A DNA stretch of 64,000 nt from Actinomycetota bacterium (GCA_947449765.1 CANFSP010000002.1:124001-188000); one strand, 5' to 3'. Numbered from the stretch's first letter, positions 8,913 through 18,237 are shown. The notes: generated from the sequence alone by a model not told the origin. Program-made: numbers and translations.

Positions 8913-9725
8913 TTGTTGCCTGAAATCACCAAAGTTCACGCCATTGACATGGAACTCGCCTATTCCGACGTTGGCGTCGGAGATGTACTGGTTTGGCTCC
9001 ATGGGAGCGGTCCGGGTGCAAGTGCTCTCTCAAACTTTGCCGCCAATCTGCCGGCATTTAGTGACTTTCGCAATCTGCTCTTTGATCACCCGCGTTATGG
9101 AAATTCAGACCGCCCGCACATTGAGGGTCCGCTCATCCCACACAGTGGTGAGCGCATTGTGGCCGCACTTGATGCTTTAGGAGTGGAGAACTTTTCCATC
9201 ATCGGAAACAGCTTCGGTGGGGGAGTCGCCGCGTGGATTGCTGCACACCACCCCGGTCGCGTTAAGGCTTTGGTGCTCATGGCGCCTGGCGGAGTGCAAC
9301 CAGCTGGATTGGCTCCCCGCGAGCTTCCCTATGGACTGCAACTCATTTTCACGGCGATGGCCGAGGGCGTCGACCGCGAACTCATGACGGAGTTTGTGAA
9401 CACGATGTGCGTGAACAAGGAACTCGCAACGCCTCAGCTCATTGAACAACGCCTCGAGGCGGCCATTCGCAACAACCCCGAGTGGGAGGGTATGCCCAAC
9501 ATCGGCGACCTGAGTGGCGACATCCATCAAATCGTTGCTCCGACACAGCTGCTGTGGGGCAAACAGGACAATTTCGTGCCCGTGTCATGGGCTTTGCCAT
9601 GGCTGGAACAGATCTCAGATTCCGAACTCCACGTCCTTGCTCACTGCGGACACTGGCTGCAGTACGAGCGCCAAACCCAATTCAACGAACTCGCTGGTGA
9701 GTTCATAAGGAGGAATAACTCATGA
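8913..9725 (+). CDS. meta-Cleavage product C-C hydrolase (MhpC/BphD-like)
   Basis: Alpha/beta hydrolase of about 270 residues. HGSGPGAS forms the oxyanion region, GNSFGGG holds the nucleophile Ser near residue 100, QDNF an Asp near 219, and HCGHW the His near 247. These fit hydrolases that split 2-hydroxy-6-oxo-dienoates into 2-hydroxypenta-2,4-dienoate and a small acid. The start is uncertain: TTG 8913 leaves a normal N-terminus, ATG 8949 is an alternative, and the frame is open back to 8844. TTGACA at 8844-8849 looks like a -35 box, so the transcript may begin in this gap. It overlaps the dioxygenase gene by 4 nt (ATGA). Confidence 0.85.
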   Translation: MLPEITKVHAIDMELAYSDVGVGDVLVWLHGSGPGASALSNFAANLPAFSDFRNLLFDHPRYGNSDRPHIEGPLIPHSGERIVAALDALGVENFSIIGNSFGGGVAAWIAAHHPGRVKALVLMAPGGVQPAGLAPRELPYGLQLIFTAMAEGVDRELMTEFVNTMCVNKELATPQLIEQRLEAAIRNNPEWEGMPNIGDLSGDIHQIVAPTQLLWGKQDNFVPVSWALPWLEQISDSELHVLAHCGHWLQYERQTQFNELAGEFIRRNNS

Positions 9726-10699
9726 CCGAACACCCAAGCATTTCCATGCTCGGACACGTCACCCTATCCACCCCCGACATTGAGAAGAGCCTCTGGTTTT
9801 TCCGCGATGTCCTTGGCATGGAAGAAGTGGGTCGCGACGGAAAGCGCGCTTATCTGCGGGCCTACCAAGAGTGGGAGCACCACTCTCTCGTGCTCGTCGA
9901 CTCGAACGTAGCGGAGCTCGAGCAGGTCGCGCTCCGCACATCCAAGGCGGAAGACGTTGAACTCTACGCCCGGCATCTCCACGCGAACGGTGTTGAGTAC
10001 GTTGAAATCCCCAAGGGAGACAAACTTGGCCAGGGTGACGCAATCCGGTTCTTCATGCCGCACGGTGGCCACCCCATCGAAATCTTTTATGACATCGAAA
10101 AGCCCCAAGCTCCCGAAGGGCTCCGTTCTCGACTGCTGAACCAGAGCAGCACGCGTCGCGGTCTCGGTGTTCGTCGCATCGATCACGCGAACCTGCACAC
10201 CGCGACAGAAGAAGTTGGTGCCGCTGAAGAATGGCTCGTGCGAAATCTCGGGTTCAAGCGTCGCGAAGCCTTCCAGATTCCTGATGGTCCACTCATGGCC
10301 TCGTGGACATCGGTCACTCCGCAGGTTCACGACATCGCCCTGGTTGCTAACCCGGAAAACAAGGTGGGAGCATTCCATCACGTTGCCTTCAACCTCGAGA
10401 ACTTTGCTGACTCGCTTACCGCGGCTGACATCCTCCGCGACCTCAACATTCAGATCGATTTGGGTCCGGGTAAGCACGGTATCGGTAACGCGATGTACCT
10501 CTACGTGCGCGATCCTGGATCGGGACACCGCATTGAGTTGTATGCCGGTGGATACTTGATCTTCTCGCCGGATCACGAGCCCGCCATGTGGACGCCAGAG
10601 ACATTCGGCGATGGTCTGACGTGGTACGGAGAGCCGACTCCTCTCGATCCGTCCGCGAAGTTCTCGCAAACCACTAACTCGACCAAGAAGCTCATTTAG
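9722..10699 (+). CDS. Extradiol ring-cleavage dioxygenase (catechol 2,3-dioxygenase type)
   Basis: Type I extradiol dioxygenase of 325 residues with two vicinal-oxygen-chelate domains (about 9-130 and 150-290). Fe(II) ligands are visible in the second domain: His155 in IDHANLH, His219/220 in FHHVAF, and Glu272 in HRIELYAGGY. It cleaves a catechol next to its hydroxyls using O2. The ATG overlaps the hydrolase stop by 4 nt and AAGGAGG lies just upstream, so the two are translationally coupled. The gene sits between the hydrolase and hydratase of one lower pathway. Because a hydrolase rather than a semialdehyde dehydrogenase is present, a 3-substituted catechol is the likelier substrate. Confidence 0.9.
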   Translation: MTEHPSISMLGHVTLSTPDIEKSLWFFRDVLGMEEVGRDGKRAYLRAYQEWEHHSLVLVDSNVAELEQVALRTSKAEDVELYARHLHANGVEYVEIPKGDKLGQGDAIRFFMPHGGHPIEIFYDIEKPQAPEGLRSRLLNQSSTRRGLGVRRIDHANLHTATEEVGAAEEWLVRNLGFKRREAFQIPDGPLMASWTSVTPQVHDIALVANPENKVGAFHHVAFNLENFADSLTAADILRDLNIQIDLGPGKHGIGNAMYLYVRDPGSGHRIELYAGGYLIFSPDHEPAMWTPETFGDGLTWYGEPTPLDPSAKFSQTTNSTKKLI

Positions 10700-10768
10700 C
10701 TTCAGAACCTGTCTCGCTGGGTGGAACGGTCATTGGGCTGTTCCACCCAAAGCGTGTCGGATAGAACC

Positions 10769-11566
10769 ATGACCGAAGCACTACCTACGCTGGCTGAATT
10801 AGCGGATGCGCTCGCGCAAGCCGAGGCCACGCGCATCCCCATCGCACCGTTGTCGCAGTTGCGCCCGTCGCTTACGGTTGACGACGCCTACGAGGTGCAA
10901 CAGATCAACGTGGCCAAGAAGTTGGCCGCCGGGTCACGTATCATCGGGCGCAAAGTTGGACTCACGTCCAAAGCGATGCAGGAGCAGCTCGGCGTCAATC
11001 AGCCTGACTACGGCGCCATCACGAACGACATGCTCGTGAGTGCGCCGGCGACAGTCGACGTGGGCGTGCTCATCTCGTCACGCGTTGAGGGCGAGTTCGC
11101 GTTTCGCACGGGAGCCCGTATCCCCGCAGGAAATTACTCCCTGGCTCAACTTCGCGAACTCATTGACCAGGTCTATGTGTCGATGGAAATCATCGACAGC
11201 CGCGTAGCCGATTGGAAGATTGGTCTCGTTGACACGATTGCCGATAATGCTTCGTCAGCGCGCCTCGTCATCGGTGAAGGTGTACCCGCAAGCCCAGAAC
11301 TTTTCGACGCCCTACCCGGCACTCAACTCGAGCTGGTCAAGGATGGCGAACAGATAGCCGCGGGGCCGGGCAGTGCGGTGCTCGGTGACCCGCTCCTCGG
11401 TGCGCTCTGGGTGGTCAATCGCCTGGGCGAACTCGGCCAAACAATCGAAGCGGGCGAGATCATTTTGGCCGGTGCGGTTCACGCGAGCGTGCCTCTCACT
11501 CCCGGTTCGACCTGGACGGTCAGAGCCGAGGGCTTTGTCTCCGCGACCATCGAAACTGCGAAGTAA
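10769..11566 (+). CDS. mhpD: 2-Keto-4-pentenoate hydratase
   Basis: Member of the fumarylacetoacetate hydrolase superfamily, 265 residues, the usual length for MhpD/XylJ/DmpE hydratases. RIIGRKVGLTSKAMQEQLGV and the VEGEFAF segment with its metal-binding glutamates are typical. It hydrates 2-hydroxypenta-2,4-dienoate to 4-hydroxy-2-oxovalerate. ATG 10769 was chosen because the upstream part of the frame (10721-10768) has no family-like sequence and crosses a small hairpin-like stretch of the intergenic gap. The following acetaldehyde dehydrogenase starts 15 nt after its stop, consistent with one operon. Confidence 0.88.
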   Translation: MTEALPTLAELADALAQAEATRIPIAPLSQLRPSLTVDDAYEVQQINVAKKLAAGSRIIGRKVGLTSKAMQEQLGVNQPDYGAITNDMLVSAPATVDVGVLISSRVEGEFAFRTGARIPAGNYSLAQLRELIDQVYVSMEIIDSRVADWKIGLVDTIADNASSARLVIGEGVPASPELFDALPGTQLELVKDGEQIAAGPGSAVLGDPLLGALWVVNRLGELGQTIEAGEIILAGAVHASVPLTPGSTWTVRAEGFVSATIETAK

Positions 11567-11581
11567 GGGTAAAGGAAAACC

Positions 11582-12475
11582 ATGGCACTGCGTTGCGCCG
11601 TCGTTGGCTCGGGAAACATCGGGTCTGACCTCATCAAGAAAATCCTCAAGTCGGACAACCTCGAAGCGTCGCTGTTGGTGGGCATCGACCCCGAATCCGA
11701 TGGTCTGAAGCGCGCTGCCGAACTTGGTGTGCCGACGACCGCAGCCGGTGTCGACTACCTGCTTGATCGTGCATCCGATTACGACATCGTTTTTGAAGCA
11801 ACATCGGCCGCCGTCCACGCGGCGAACGCTCCCAAATTCGCCGATGCGGGACTCTTCGCTCTCGACCTGACACCGGCTGCCGTGGGCCCTTACGTGGTTC
11901 CCGCGGTGAATTTGGATGACGTGGTCGATCAACGCAACCTGAACCTCGTTACCTGTGGTGGCCAGGCAACAGTTCCGATCGTCGCAGCCATCAGCCGAGT
12001 GGCACAGGTGAGCTACGCAGAAATCGTCTCGACGGTGTCGTCACGAGCTGCGGGCCCCGGAACTCGGGCGAATATCGACGAATTCACCGAAACCACGTCC
12101 AACGCGCTGGTCAAGGTGGGTGGTGCGCAGCGAGGTAAAGCGATCATCATCCTGAACCCGGCAAATCCTCCCATCATCATGCGCAACACCGTATTTGCTG
12201 CGGTTCCCGCAGACACCGACCCGCAGGCCATTATCGACTCGATTGAAGAAATGGCTGAGTCGGTCAAGCGCTATGTTCCCGGCTACGAACTGGTGAATGC
12301 GCCACAGATTGATCGCGGCGCGGGACCGGATGGGTCAACCAAGGTTGCGGTGTTCTTGCGGGTCACGGGCGCGGGCGATTATCTCCCGGAGTACGCCGGA
12401 AATCTTGACATCATTACTGCGGCCTCTGTTGCCGTTGCCGAACGACTTGCCGCAGCAGCAGGAAAGGTGAAGTAG
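11582..12475 (+). CDS. mhpF: Acetaldehyde dehydrogenase (acylating)
   Basis: MhpF/DmpF family protein of 297 residues. The N-terminal Rossmann motif GSGNIGSDL lies near residues 10-18, and the catalytic cysteine is about residue 125 in TCGGQATVP. It converts acetaldehyde, NAD+ and CoA into acetyl-CoA, normally receiving the aldehyde through a channel from the aldolase, which is encoded directly downstream with a 2-nt gap. AAAGGAAAACC precedes the ATG. The pairing and the order hydratase-dehydrogenase-aldolase match the classical meta-cleavage operons. Confidence 0.93.
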   Translation: MALRCAVVGSGNIGSDLIKKILKSDNLEASLLVGIDPESDGLKRAAELGVPTTAAGVDYLLDRASDYDIVFEATSAAVHAANAPKFADAGLFALDLTPAAVGPYVVPAVNLDDVVDQRNLNLVTCGGQATVPIVAAISRVAQVSYAEIVSTVSSRAAGPGTRANIDEFTETTSNALVKVGGAQRGKAIIILNPANPPIIMRNTVFAAVPADTDPQAIIDSIEEMAESVKRYVPGYELVNAPQIDRGAGPDGSTKVAVFLRVTGAGDYLPEYAGNLDIITAASVAVAERLAAAAGKVK

Positions 12476-12477
12476 CC

Positions 12478-13566
12478 ATGAGCGAATTCAAGAAACCGAT
12501 GGACTCCCCGGTCATTTCACCTGAGGGTGATGTCGCGCCACTCGCCGGCAAAAACGTTCTGGTTTGTGACACGACGCTGCGCGACGGCATGCACTCGGTA
12601 GCACACCAGTTCACTACGGAAAATGTGGCTGAAATCGCACGAGGGCTGGATGCCTCGGGCGTCAACGTGATTGAGGTGACTCACGGTGACGGGCTGGGTG
12701 GCTCATCCTTCAACTATGGTTTTGGGGCTGCGACAGATCTCGACTGGATCCGGGCTGCCCGCGCCGAAATCACGACCGCTAAGTTGGCGGCACTCCTTCT
12801 CCCGGGAATCGGCACGATTCACGACTTGCAGCAGGCGAAGGATGCGGGCATTGACTTGGTGCGTGTTGCGACGCACTGTACCGAGGCGGACATCTCCATC
12901 GAGCACCTGCATGCGGCTAAAGCACTGGGACTCGAAACGGTGGGCTTCTTGATGATGTCGCACATGGTTGGCCCCAACCGTCTCGCTACTGAAGCGGAAA
13001 TCATGCGGGATGCAGGTGCCGACACGGTGTACGTCGTCGACTCGGCCGGCGCGATGTTGCCCCACCAGGTTGCGCAGCGCGTCGAGGCGATGCGCGAACG
13101 ACTCGGCGACGACATGCCGATCGGGATGCACGCACACAACAACCTCGGATCGGGTGTGCCGAACGCGCTCGCCGCAGTCGCGGCAGGTGCATCCATCGTT
13201 GATGGTTCGTGTCACGGTCTGGGTGCCGGTGCGGGAAACGCAGCGACGGAGGTTCTTTCGGCCGCGCTAGACCGTTCGGGGGCGAGCACCACCGTGCACA
13301 CGCTCGAATTGATTGACGTTGCCGAGGACATCGTCGCGCGCATTTGCGCCGGCAAGCTACCCAAGATCGACCGAGGCTCGCTTCTGCTCGGGTACGCCGG
13401 AATCTACAGTTCGTTCCTGTTGCACACGCGGCGCGCGGCGGAGCGCTACGGCGTTTCCGAGGCCGAGATTCTGCTCGAACTTGGTCGGCGCCGCGTGGTT
13501 GGTGGCCAGGAAGACATGATCATCGATGTTGCTATCGAGATGTCCGGCATCGATTCGCCGATGTAA
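12478..13566 (+). CDS. mhpE: 4-Hydroxy-2-oxovalerate aldolase
   Basis: DmpG/MhpE family aldolase of 362 residues. The HMGL-like barrel motif DTTLRDGMHS lies near residue 30, metal-binding HAHNNLG near residue 220, and a C-terminal communication domain completes the usual length. It splits 4-hydroxy-2-oxovalerate into pyruvate and acetaldehyde and forms a complex with the acylating dehydrogenase encoded 2 nt upstream. It is the last gene of the rightward meta-cleavage operon. Beyond its stop lies a repeat-rich segment that separates it from the convergent amidohydrolase. Confidence 0.93.
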   Translation: MSEFKKPMDSPVISPEGDVAPLAGKNVLVCDTTLRDGMHSVAHQFTTENVAEIARGLDASGVNVIEVTHGDGLGGSSFNYGFGAATDLDWIRAARAEITTAKLAALLLPGIGTIHDLQQAKDAGIDLVRVATHCTEADISIEHLHAAKALGLETVGFLMMSHMVGPNRLATEAEIMRDAGADTVYVVDSAGAMLPHQVAQRVEAMRERLGDDMPIGMHAHNNLGSGVPNALAAVAAGASIVDGSCHGLGAGAGNAATEVLSAALDRSGASTTVHTLELIDVAEDIVARICAGKLPKIDRGSLLLGYAGIYSSFLLHTRRAAERYGVSEAEILLELGRRRVVGGQEDMIIDVAIEMSGIDSPM

Positions 13567-13571
13567 GCGTT

Positions 13572-13735
13572 GGTTGAGCTCGTCGGTTGAGCCTGTGGGT
13601 TGAGCCCCGTCGAAACCCTTGGGTTGAGCCTCGTCGAAACCTCGTCGGTTGAGCCTGTCGAAACCCCGTCGGTTGAGCCTGTCGAAACCTGATTTCGACA
13701 GGCTCAACCCACGAAAGGCTCAACCCGCGGTTGGC
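13572..13735. repeat. REP-like repeat cluster with a perfect 17-bp hairpin
   Basis: Six or so degenerate copies of GGTTGAGCCTGTCGAAACC on the + strand meet inverted copies on the right. The last pair, 13671-13687 and 13693-13709, is perfectly complementary over 17 bp with a 5-nt loop, enough to act as a bidirectional terminator between the convergent aldolase and amidohydrolase genes. Related repeats occur at 42552-42835 and 51915-52009, also between convergent genes. Confidence 0.85.
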
Positions 13736-13746
13736 GAGGGGCTCAC

Positions 13747-15396
13747 TCAGCGAAGAAACACGTTCTCGCCGGCAAACCAGGTCTCAAGAACCTGGGTGTC
13801 GGCGAGATCTGTCTCGGGGGTCTGCCACGGATTACGGTCGAGCACGATGAAGTCTGCCGACTTGCCCACTTCCAGCGAACCAGTCTCTGACCACAGCCCC
13901 ATCGCTTTCGATGAAGCCGTCGTGTAGACGGCGATCGCTTCATCCAGTGTGAGGGCTTGTTCTTTCCAGAGTGTGCCGGGAAAGGTTCCGCTCGGGTCAG
14001 CGCGGGTGATGAGCCCTTCGATGCCGACCCACGGATTGGGCAGCGGGATGACCGGCCAGTCCGATCCGCCAATGACCACACCCCCAGCCTCAAGCACCGA
14101 GCGGTTGGGTTGCATCGTGTTTGCCCGCTCTTCGCCAATGACGAGCTTGATGGCCTCGTAGATGACGCCGGGAAACCACAGGGTTGGCGAAATTTCGGTG
14201 GTCACGTTCAAACTCGCGACGCGCGGGATGTCGTCCACCGAAATGAACTGTCCGTGGGCGATGTGCAGGGGTGTGGTGAAGCCCGCTTTGCGCACCTGTT
14301 CTGCGGCATCGAGAACGTGACGAACGGAGCCATCGCCGGTGCAGTGAATCTTGGCGCCGAGGCCAGACTTCGCCGCGCGGAGTAGCCAGTCGGTGAGTTC
14401 CTCGGGGGACATCGCGATGTCGCCGTGGTGGTGCGCACCGTGTTCTTCGGTGGGCAGGTACGGCTCGAGAAAGCACGCCGTGTGTGTCGGCGGAATGCCA
14501 TCAAGGAAAATTTTGATGAAGTCCGGGCGATGATGTGCCGTGCGGTACGGCTCACCACCCCAGACCAATCCGTCACCAATCGGATCGGCATCGAAAATCA
14601 TGTTGTTTGCCATGAGGCAGCTAACCACCCACGACTTGAGGCGTCCCTCGTCGTCGAGTTTCTTGAACGCACCGAGCAGGTCCAGGCTGACACCCGCATC
14701 CATGAATGCCGTCACACCGTAGGAGTGCAAAATCTGCATCCCGCGCTCACTGGTGTTTGCCCAGAGCTCCGCCGTCATCGGATTGAGTTCGTTCATGACT
14801 TTTTCAACGATGAGGCCCGCAGTTTCGAAGAGCATTCCGGTTGGCTCGTTGCCGCCCTCGTATCGCACAATAGTTCCGTCGACCGGGTCAGGCGTTGTCG
14901 AATCAATGCCGGCCAGGGCGAGAGCCGTCGAGTTGGCCCATTTATTGTGGTGACTGTCGTCGACGAGAAGAACCGGACGCCCACCGGCGGCCTGATCGAT
15001 GCGGGCCTTGGTACCCGGCGCGCTGAGTTCTGCGATCAGTGTGCTTCCCCAGCTGCCGCCGACCACCCACGCGTCGTGCGGCAGTTCGAGTGCGTAGGCA
15101 CGAATCATCTCGACGATGTCATCGAGGGATGCGGTGGGGAGAAACTCAATCTCCATCAGGTCGGCCTTGCCGGCTATTTGGTGGTGGTTGTGTGCATCGT
15201 GCAATCCGGGCATCAGCGTGCGACCACCCAGGTTGTGCACCCGGGTCTCCGCGCCGTGATGCGCGGCGTGGATGTCCGACGCAGCACCAACGGCGAGGAT
15301 GCGTCCATCCTTTACAGCAAGTGCCTCGGCCCAGGGATTCGATGGGTCGAGCGTGGCGATGGGTCCACCCAGCACAACGAGGTCTGCATTAGTCAT
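13747..15396 (-). CDS. Amidohydrolase (Amidohydro_3 / YtcJ-NfdA-like)
   Basis: Metal-dependent hydrolase of 549 residues. The N-terminal composite sheet ends in GGRTLMPGLHDAHNHH, which holds the HxH-type metal ligands, and later His/Asp motifs (KIHCTGDGSV, HIAHGQF, GGSDWPV) complete the amidohydrolase site. The group includes N-substituted formamide deformylase (NfdA), which releases an amine from a formamide. Since the next two genes of this operon encode MoaF and a copper amine oxidase, release of an amine from an N-acyl or N-formyl precursor is a reasonable inference. ATG 15396 overlaps the moaF-like stop by 8 nt. The longer frame to 15552 lies inside the upstream gene. Confidence 0.8.
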   Translation of the reverse strand: MTNADLVVLGGPIATLDPSNPWAEALAVKDGRILAVGAASDIHAAHHGAETRVHNLGGRTLMPGLHDAHNHHQIAGKADLMEIEFLPTASLDDIVEMIRAYALELPHDAWVVGGSWGSTLIAELSAPGTKARIDQAAGGRPVLLVDDSHHNKWANSTALALAGIDSTTPDPVDGTIVRYEGGNEPTGMLFETAGLIVEKVMNELNPMTAELWANTSERGMQILHSYGVTAFMDAGVSLDLLGAFKKLDDEGRLKSWVVSCLMANNMIFDADPIGDGLVWGGEPYRTAHHRPDFIKIFLDGIPPTHTACFLEPYLPTEEHGAHHHGDIAMSPEELTDWLLRAAKSGLGAKIHCTGDGSVRHVLDAAEQVRKAGFTTPLHIAHGQFISVDDIPRVASLNVTTEISPTLWFPGVIYEAIKLVIGEERANTMQPNRSVLEAGGVVIGGSDWPVIPLPNPWVGIEGLITRADPSGTFPGTLWKEQALTLDEAIAVYTTASSKAMGLWSETGSLEVGKSADFIVLDRNPWQTPETDLADTQVLETWFAGENVFLR

Positions 15397-16213
15397 GGCT
15401 TGCTCCCGGGTCGAGGTCTGACGGGTAATGGGCGGTGTTGAGCACTTTGCCAAACGCTCCAAAGGTGAAGTGCACGGTTTTTTCTCCGGTTTCATCCAGA
15501 CCGAAAAGGTAGCCGTGTGAGCGCAAATTGTCGTGATCGCGATGGTCTGCAACGGTTACCGAGCCACACGGGATCACCTTTTCGCGCCACGTAAACACGT
15601 AAATATCGTCACGCAGTTTGTACGTGGTGCAGACATCCGTGTCGGCGAGACCGCGCTCGGGACCAGCTAAACAGTGCCAGGTGTACCACTGCGGACTCAG
15701 GTACACATGCTCGTAAGCATGTTCCTTGCTGTAGCGCCAGTATGCGCGACGCCCGATCAAATCAGGTGACTCATGGGGGAGTTCGCCGTGCACCGCGGTT
15801 CCGGCGATCGCAAAAGGAATGAAGCGGTGTTGCACGGCGGTAATCCCGGAACCAGCCTCGCCAATAGTGGCAATCACGGTGAGGCCGCGTCCATTGGTCT
15901 GATCGATGAAGACGGATGCGGCCTGCCCGGGCACATCCTCGCCCCGGATTTGTGCGTAGTAGAGGCCCTCAGCTACCTCGTAAGCCTCGTACGCAGCGTC
16001 CCGATGCCGGCGACCGGAGGTACGAGTTGGGTACGACCAGTGCATTCGGCCCTCGGCGAATCGATGGGTGATTTGCAAGCCGCTCGCGTTTGCGGAGACG
16101 AACTCGTAGCCCTCGAGCGCGCTCGTCGGGATGGCCCGATTCTCGTCGAAGCCGGGTTCGAGTCCGTCGAGTGGTAGCCACGAACTCGTGTCTGCGATGT
16201 TGGTTGACGACAT
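15389..16213 (-). CDS. moaF: MoaF-like protein
   Basis: Protein of 274 residues. The C-terminal half (YEHVYLSPQWYTWHCLAGPERG, LADTD, then a VFTWREKVIP-like strand) closely matches my memory of the MoaF C-terminal domain of the Klebsiella monoamine regulon; the N-terminal half would be the MoaF beta-barrel. No catalytic role has been firmly assigned to the family, and the name does not imply molybdenum cofactor synthesis here. It lies 26 nt downstream of a copper amine oxidase, the genetic company in which MoaF was first described. ATG 16213 has AAGGG about 8 nt upstream. Confidence 0.8.
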   Translation of the reverse strand: MSSTNIADTSSWLPLDGLEPGFDENRAIPTSALEGYEFVSANASGLQITHRFAEGRMHWSYPTRTSGRRHRDAAYEAYEVAEGLYYAQIRGEDVPGQAASVFIDQTNGRGLTVIATIGEAGSGITAVQHRFIPFAIAGTAVHGELPHESPDLIGRRAYWRYSKEHAYEHVYLSPQWYTWHCLAGPERGLADTDVCTTYKLRDDIYVFTWREKVIPCGSVTVADHRDHDNLRSHGYLFGLDETGEKTVHFTFGAFGKVLNTAHYPSDLDPGASHD

Positions 16214-16239
16214 CGTTGTCGCCCTTCTGTGTGGGAGAG

Positions 16240-18237
16240 CTAGTGGGGGTGATTACACGTGCATGCGTCGGTCCCGCATCGACCAGAACCACAACACGAG
16301 CATCCCCTATCTGCGACCGGTAAGTCCAGAGCAGGATTCTTGTCGAAGAAGCCATACGGTTTGAACAGGAATCCGGAGTAGTCGACGGGCATCACCGGCC
16401 AGTCCTCGGTTCGGGGAATGTGTGTCGGACCGAATTGGTGCCACACCACAATGTCCTCGTTGACGACAGAGTCGCCACCAGCAACATACGAAGGCAGACC
16501 GGCGCCACCGGCGTGCTGGTTGGGATACATGCCCGCCGGCCAGATCTCGTTTGGCTCGTATTTGGTGACCCAAATGTGCTTGGTGGCGAAGGCCGCGCGG
16601 GCGGCAACAGGTGACTCCGGCTGCGCCATGAGTGTGGGTGTTCCCTGAGGAATGAGTTGGTACTGAGTTGCTGCACCGGTGTAGTTCGTGCGGTGCCCGC
16701 TCTTCACGTGCCACGTTCGTGCCTTGAGGTTGTCAGCCATGCGGCTTCCCTCGGTCTCGATCGGGGTGACCGAGTAGGTAAAGGCGTTTCCGTAGGGGTT
16801 GTCTGGCCCCATCGGGATGCCGACCACATCAATCTCTTCGACGGTGTTGTCGTTGCCGTCAACAGCCACATCGAGTCGAGCCGAGAAAATGTGCTGGTGC
16901 ACCGGAGCGAACAGTCCGGGGGCGATCTCGTTTCCGTGCGGATCGTGTGAACCCGGGATGCCGGCTCCGTTGAAGACCACGCCGGTTGCCTTGGCCTCTA
17001 CCTGAATCGTGCCATCGAGGTACAGGTACCAGAAGAACCCATAGTCGTAGTTACCGATGGTGGCGAAATACGAGATCACGAGTCGACGTGAGCGCCGCGA
17101 ATCGGGCTGGAAGTTCAGGTCAGTGTGCTTCCACAGCAGCTGATAGTCCTCTTCATGCATACAGATTGCCTGTGGAACGACCATCGGGTTTCCGTGGTCA
17201 TCCGCGGCGATGCCATCGAAATAGTGGATGACGCCGAGGCAGTCGCATCCGTATTTCAGGGGGTTGGCGTTTTTCCCGAGGAGATACTCGCCGGCATCGA
17301 AGTAGCTGATCCAAAAGCGGTTGATGGATTTGTCGCCGTAGGGCACGACCATCTCCGGCACCGAGGCTCGGTAAAGCACCGAGCGGTCTTCGCCGTTGTC
17401 GTTAAAGCTGACTTGGTTGAGCACGAGCCCCTCGCGTGAGTTGAACGAGACGCGGAACTTCCAGTTTTCCCACTCCACCAACGAGCCGTTGACCGAAAAG
17501 CTCGGTCCTTCGGGCTGGGTAATCTCAATCGGCTTGAGCGTGGTGCGTGCCGGGCCAACGGTTTCGACGTCATAGTTGCCGCTGCCCTGCGGGATGGGAA
17601 CATCGCCCTCATCTTGCACCTTGACCACTTCACCGGTGGTGAGGTTGATCGTCACCAGGAGTCCTTCAACCGGATGCGCCCACGGGGAGTCTTCTTTATT
17701 GGCCCGCCAGAAGGTGAGTGAACGAATCATGCGACGGCCGACTTCGTCTTCGAAACCGAAATAGCCCGGGGCGAGGGGAGCACAGAACACGTCATCCAGG
17801 TTGGTCACGCCACGACGTGCCATGGCCTGCAACCAGCGAGGGTCGCCTTTGACGAGTGCCTCGACCTGGTCGTACTCCTCAAAAAGGTAGGGAGGCTGAC
17901 CGTAGGGGTGTGTATCGCTGTTCACCCGCGTGAGCGACGTGATGGTTTTCGAGGTGACTGAGACCACCGCTTCGTGGGATATTCCGGTTGCCATGTCCAA
18001 CATGACGAAAAGGATGGAGCGGTCGAACGGCTTTCCGGGCTTCCACGCCAGGGTTGCCTTCTTGTCGGGTTCGACCGGAAGCACCGCGGGAAAGCGAACC
18101 GTTTGGGTGACGTGGCCGGCATCCACCAGAATCTGGCGCCCGGCAGCGATTTCCGATTCGGTCAGCGGGTCGAGCGGGTGTGCCACCTCGGTCACACGCG
18201 TGATTCGTTTCCCGTGGGTATGTGACACATCCACCAT
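16240..18237 (-). CDS. Copper-containing primary amine oxidase with Cys/His-rich C-terminal tail
   Basis: Copper/topaquinone amine oxidase of about 665 residues, close in wording to Arthrobacter phenylethylamine and histamine oxidases. The topaquinone precursor Tyr lies near 397 in GNYDYGF, the catalytic base Asp near 314 in YFDAGEY, and copper ligands are the HQH near 447-449 and the His near 606 in THIPRTEDWP. It oxidises a primary amine to an aldehyde, NH3 and H2O2. After the family's usual end (FFDKNPALDLP) come about 24 extra residues with six cysteines and two histidines, like a small metal-binding tail. ATG 18237 is preferred to TTG 18243 because ACGGA is better spaced. It heads the leftward operon oxidase-moaF-amidohydrolase, divergent from an APC permease. 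Confidence 0.93.
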   Translation of the reverse strand: MVDVSHTHGKRITRVTEVAHPLDPLTESEIAAGRQILVDAGHVTQTVRFPAVLPVEPDKKATLAWKPGKPFDRSILFVMLDMATGISHEAVVSVTSKTITSLTRVNSDTHPYGQPPYLFEEYDQVEALVKGDPRWLQAMARRGVTNLDDVFCAPLAPGYFGFEDEVGRRMIRSLTFWRANKEDSPWAHPVEGLLVTINLTTGEVVKVQDEGDVPIPQGSGNYDVETVGPARTTLKPIEITQPEGPSFSVNGSLVEWENWKFRVSFNSREGLVLNQVSFNDNGEDRSVLYRASVPEMVVPYGDKSINRFWISYFDAGEYLLGKNANPLKYGCDCLGVIHYFDGIAADDHGNPMVVPQAICMHEEDYQLLWKHTDLNFQPDSRRSRRLVISYFATIGNYDYGFFWYLYLDGTIQVEAKATGVVFNGAGIPGSHDPHGNEIAPGLFAPVHQHIFSARLDVAVDGNDNTVEEIDVVGIPMGPDNPYGNAFTYSVTPIETEGSRMADNLKARTWHVKSGHRTNYTGAATQYQLIPQGTPTLMAQPESPVAARAAFATKHIWVTKYEPNEIWPAGMYPNQHAGGAGLPSYVAGGDSVVNEDIVVWHQFGPTHIPRTEDWPVMPVDYSGFLFKPYGFFDKNPALDLPVADRGCSCCGSGRCGTDACTCNHPH

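Noticed and set aside
9764-10669. Long open frame (301 codons) on the minus strand
   Set aside because: It lies wholly antisense to the extradiol dioxygenase, which has intact iron ligands and full family length.
14425-15441. Long open frame (338 codons) on the plus strand
   Set aside because: It is antisense to the amidohydrolase with its metal motifs and shows no recognisable domain.
15389-16213. MoaF-like gene as part of molybdenum cofactor synthesis
   Set aside because: No moa, moe or mob gene is in the window; the similarity and context are with amine oxidase operons.
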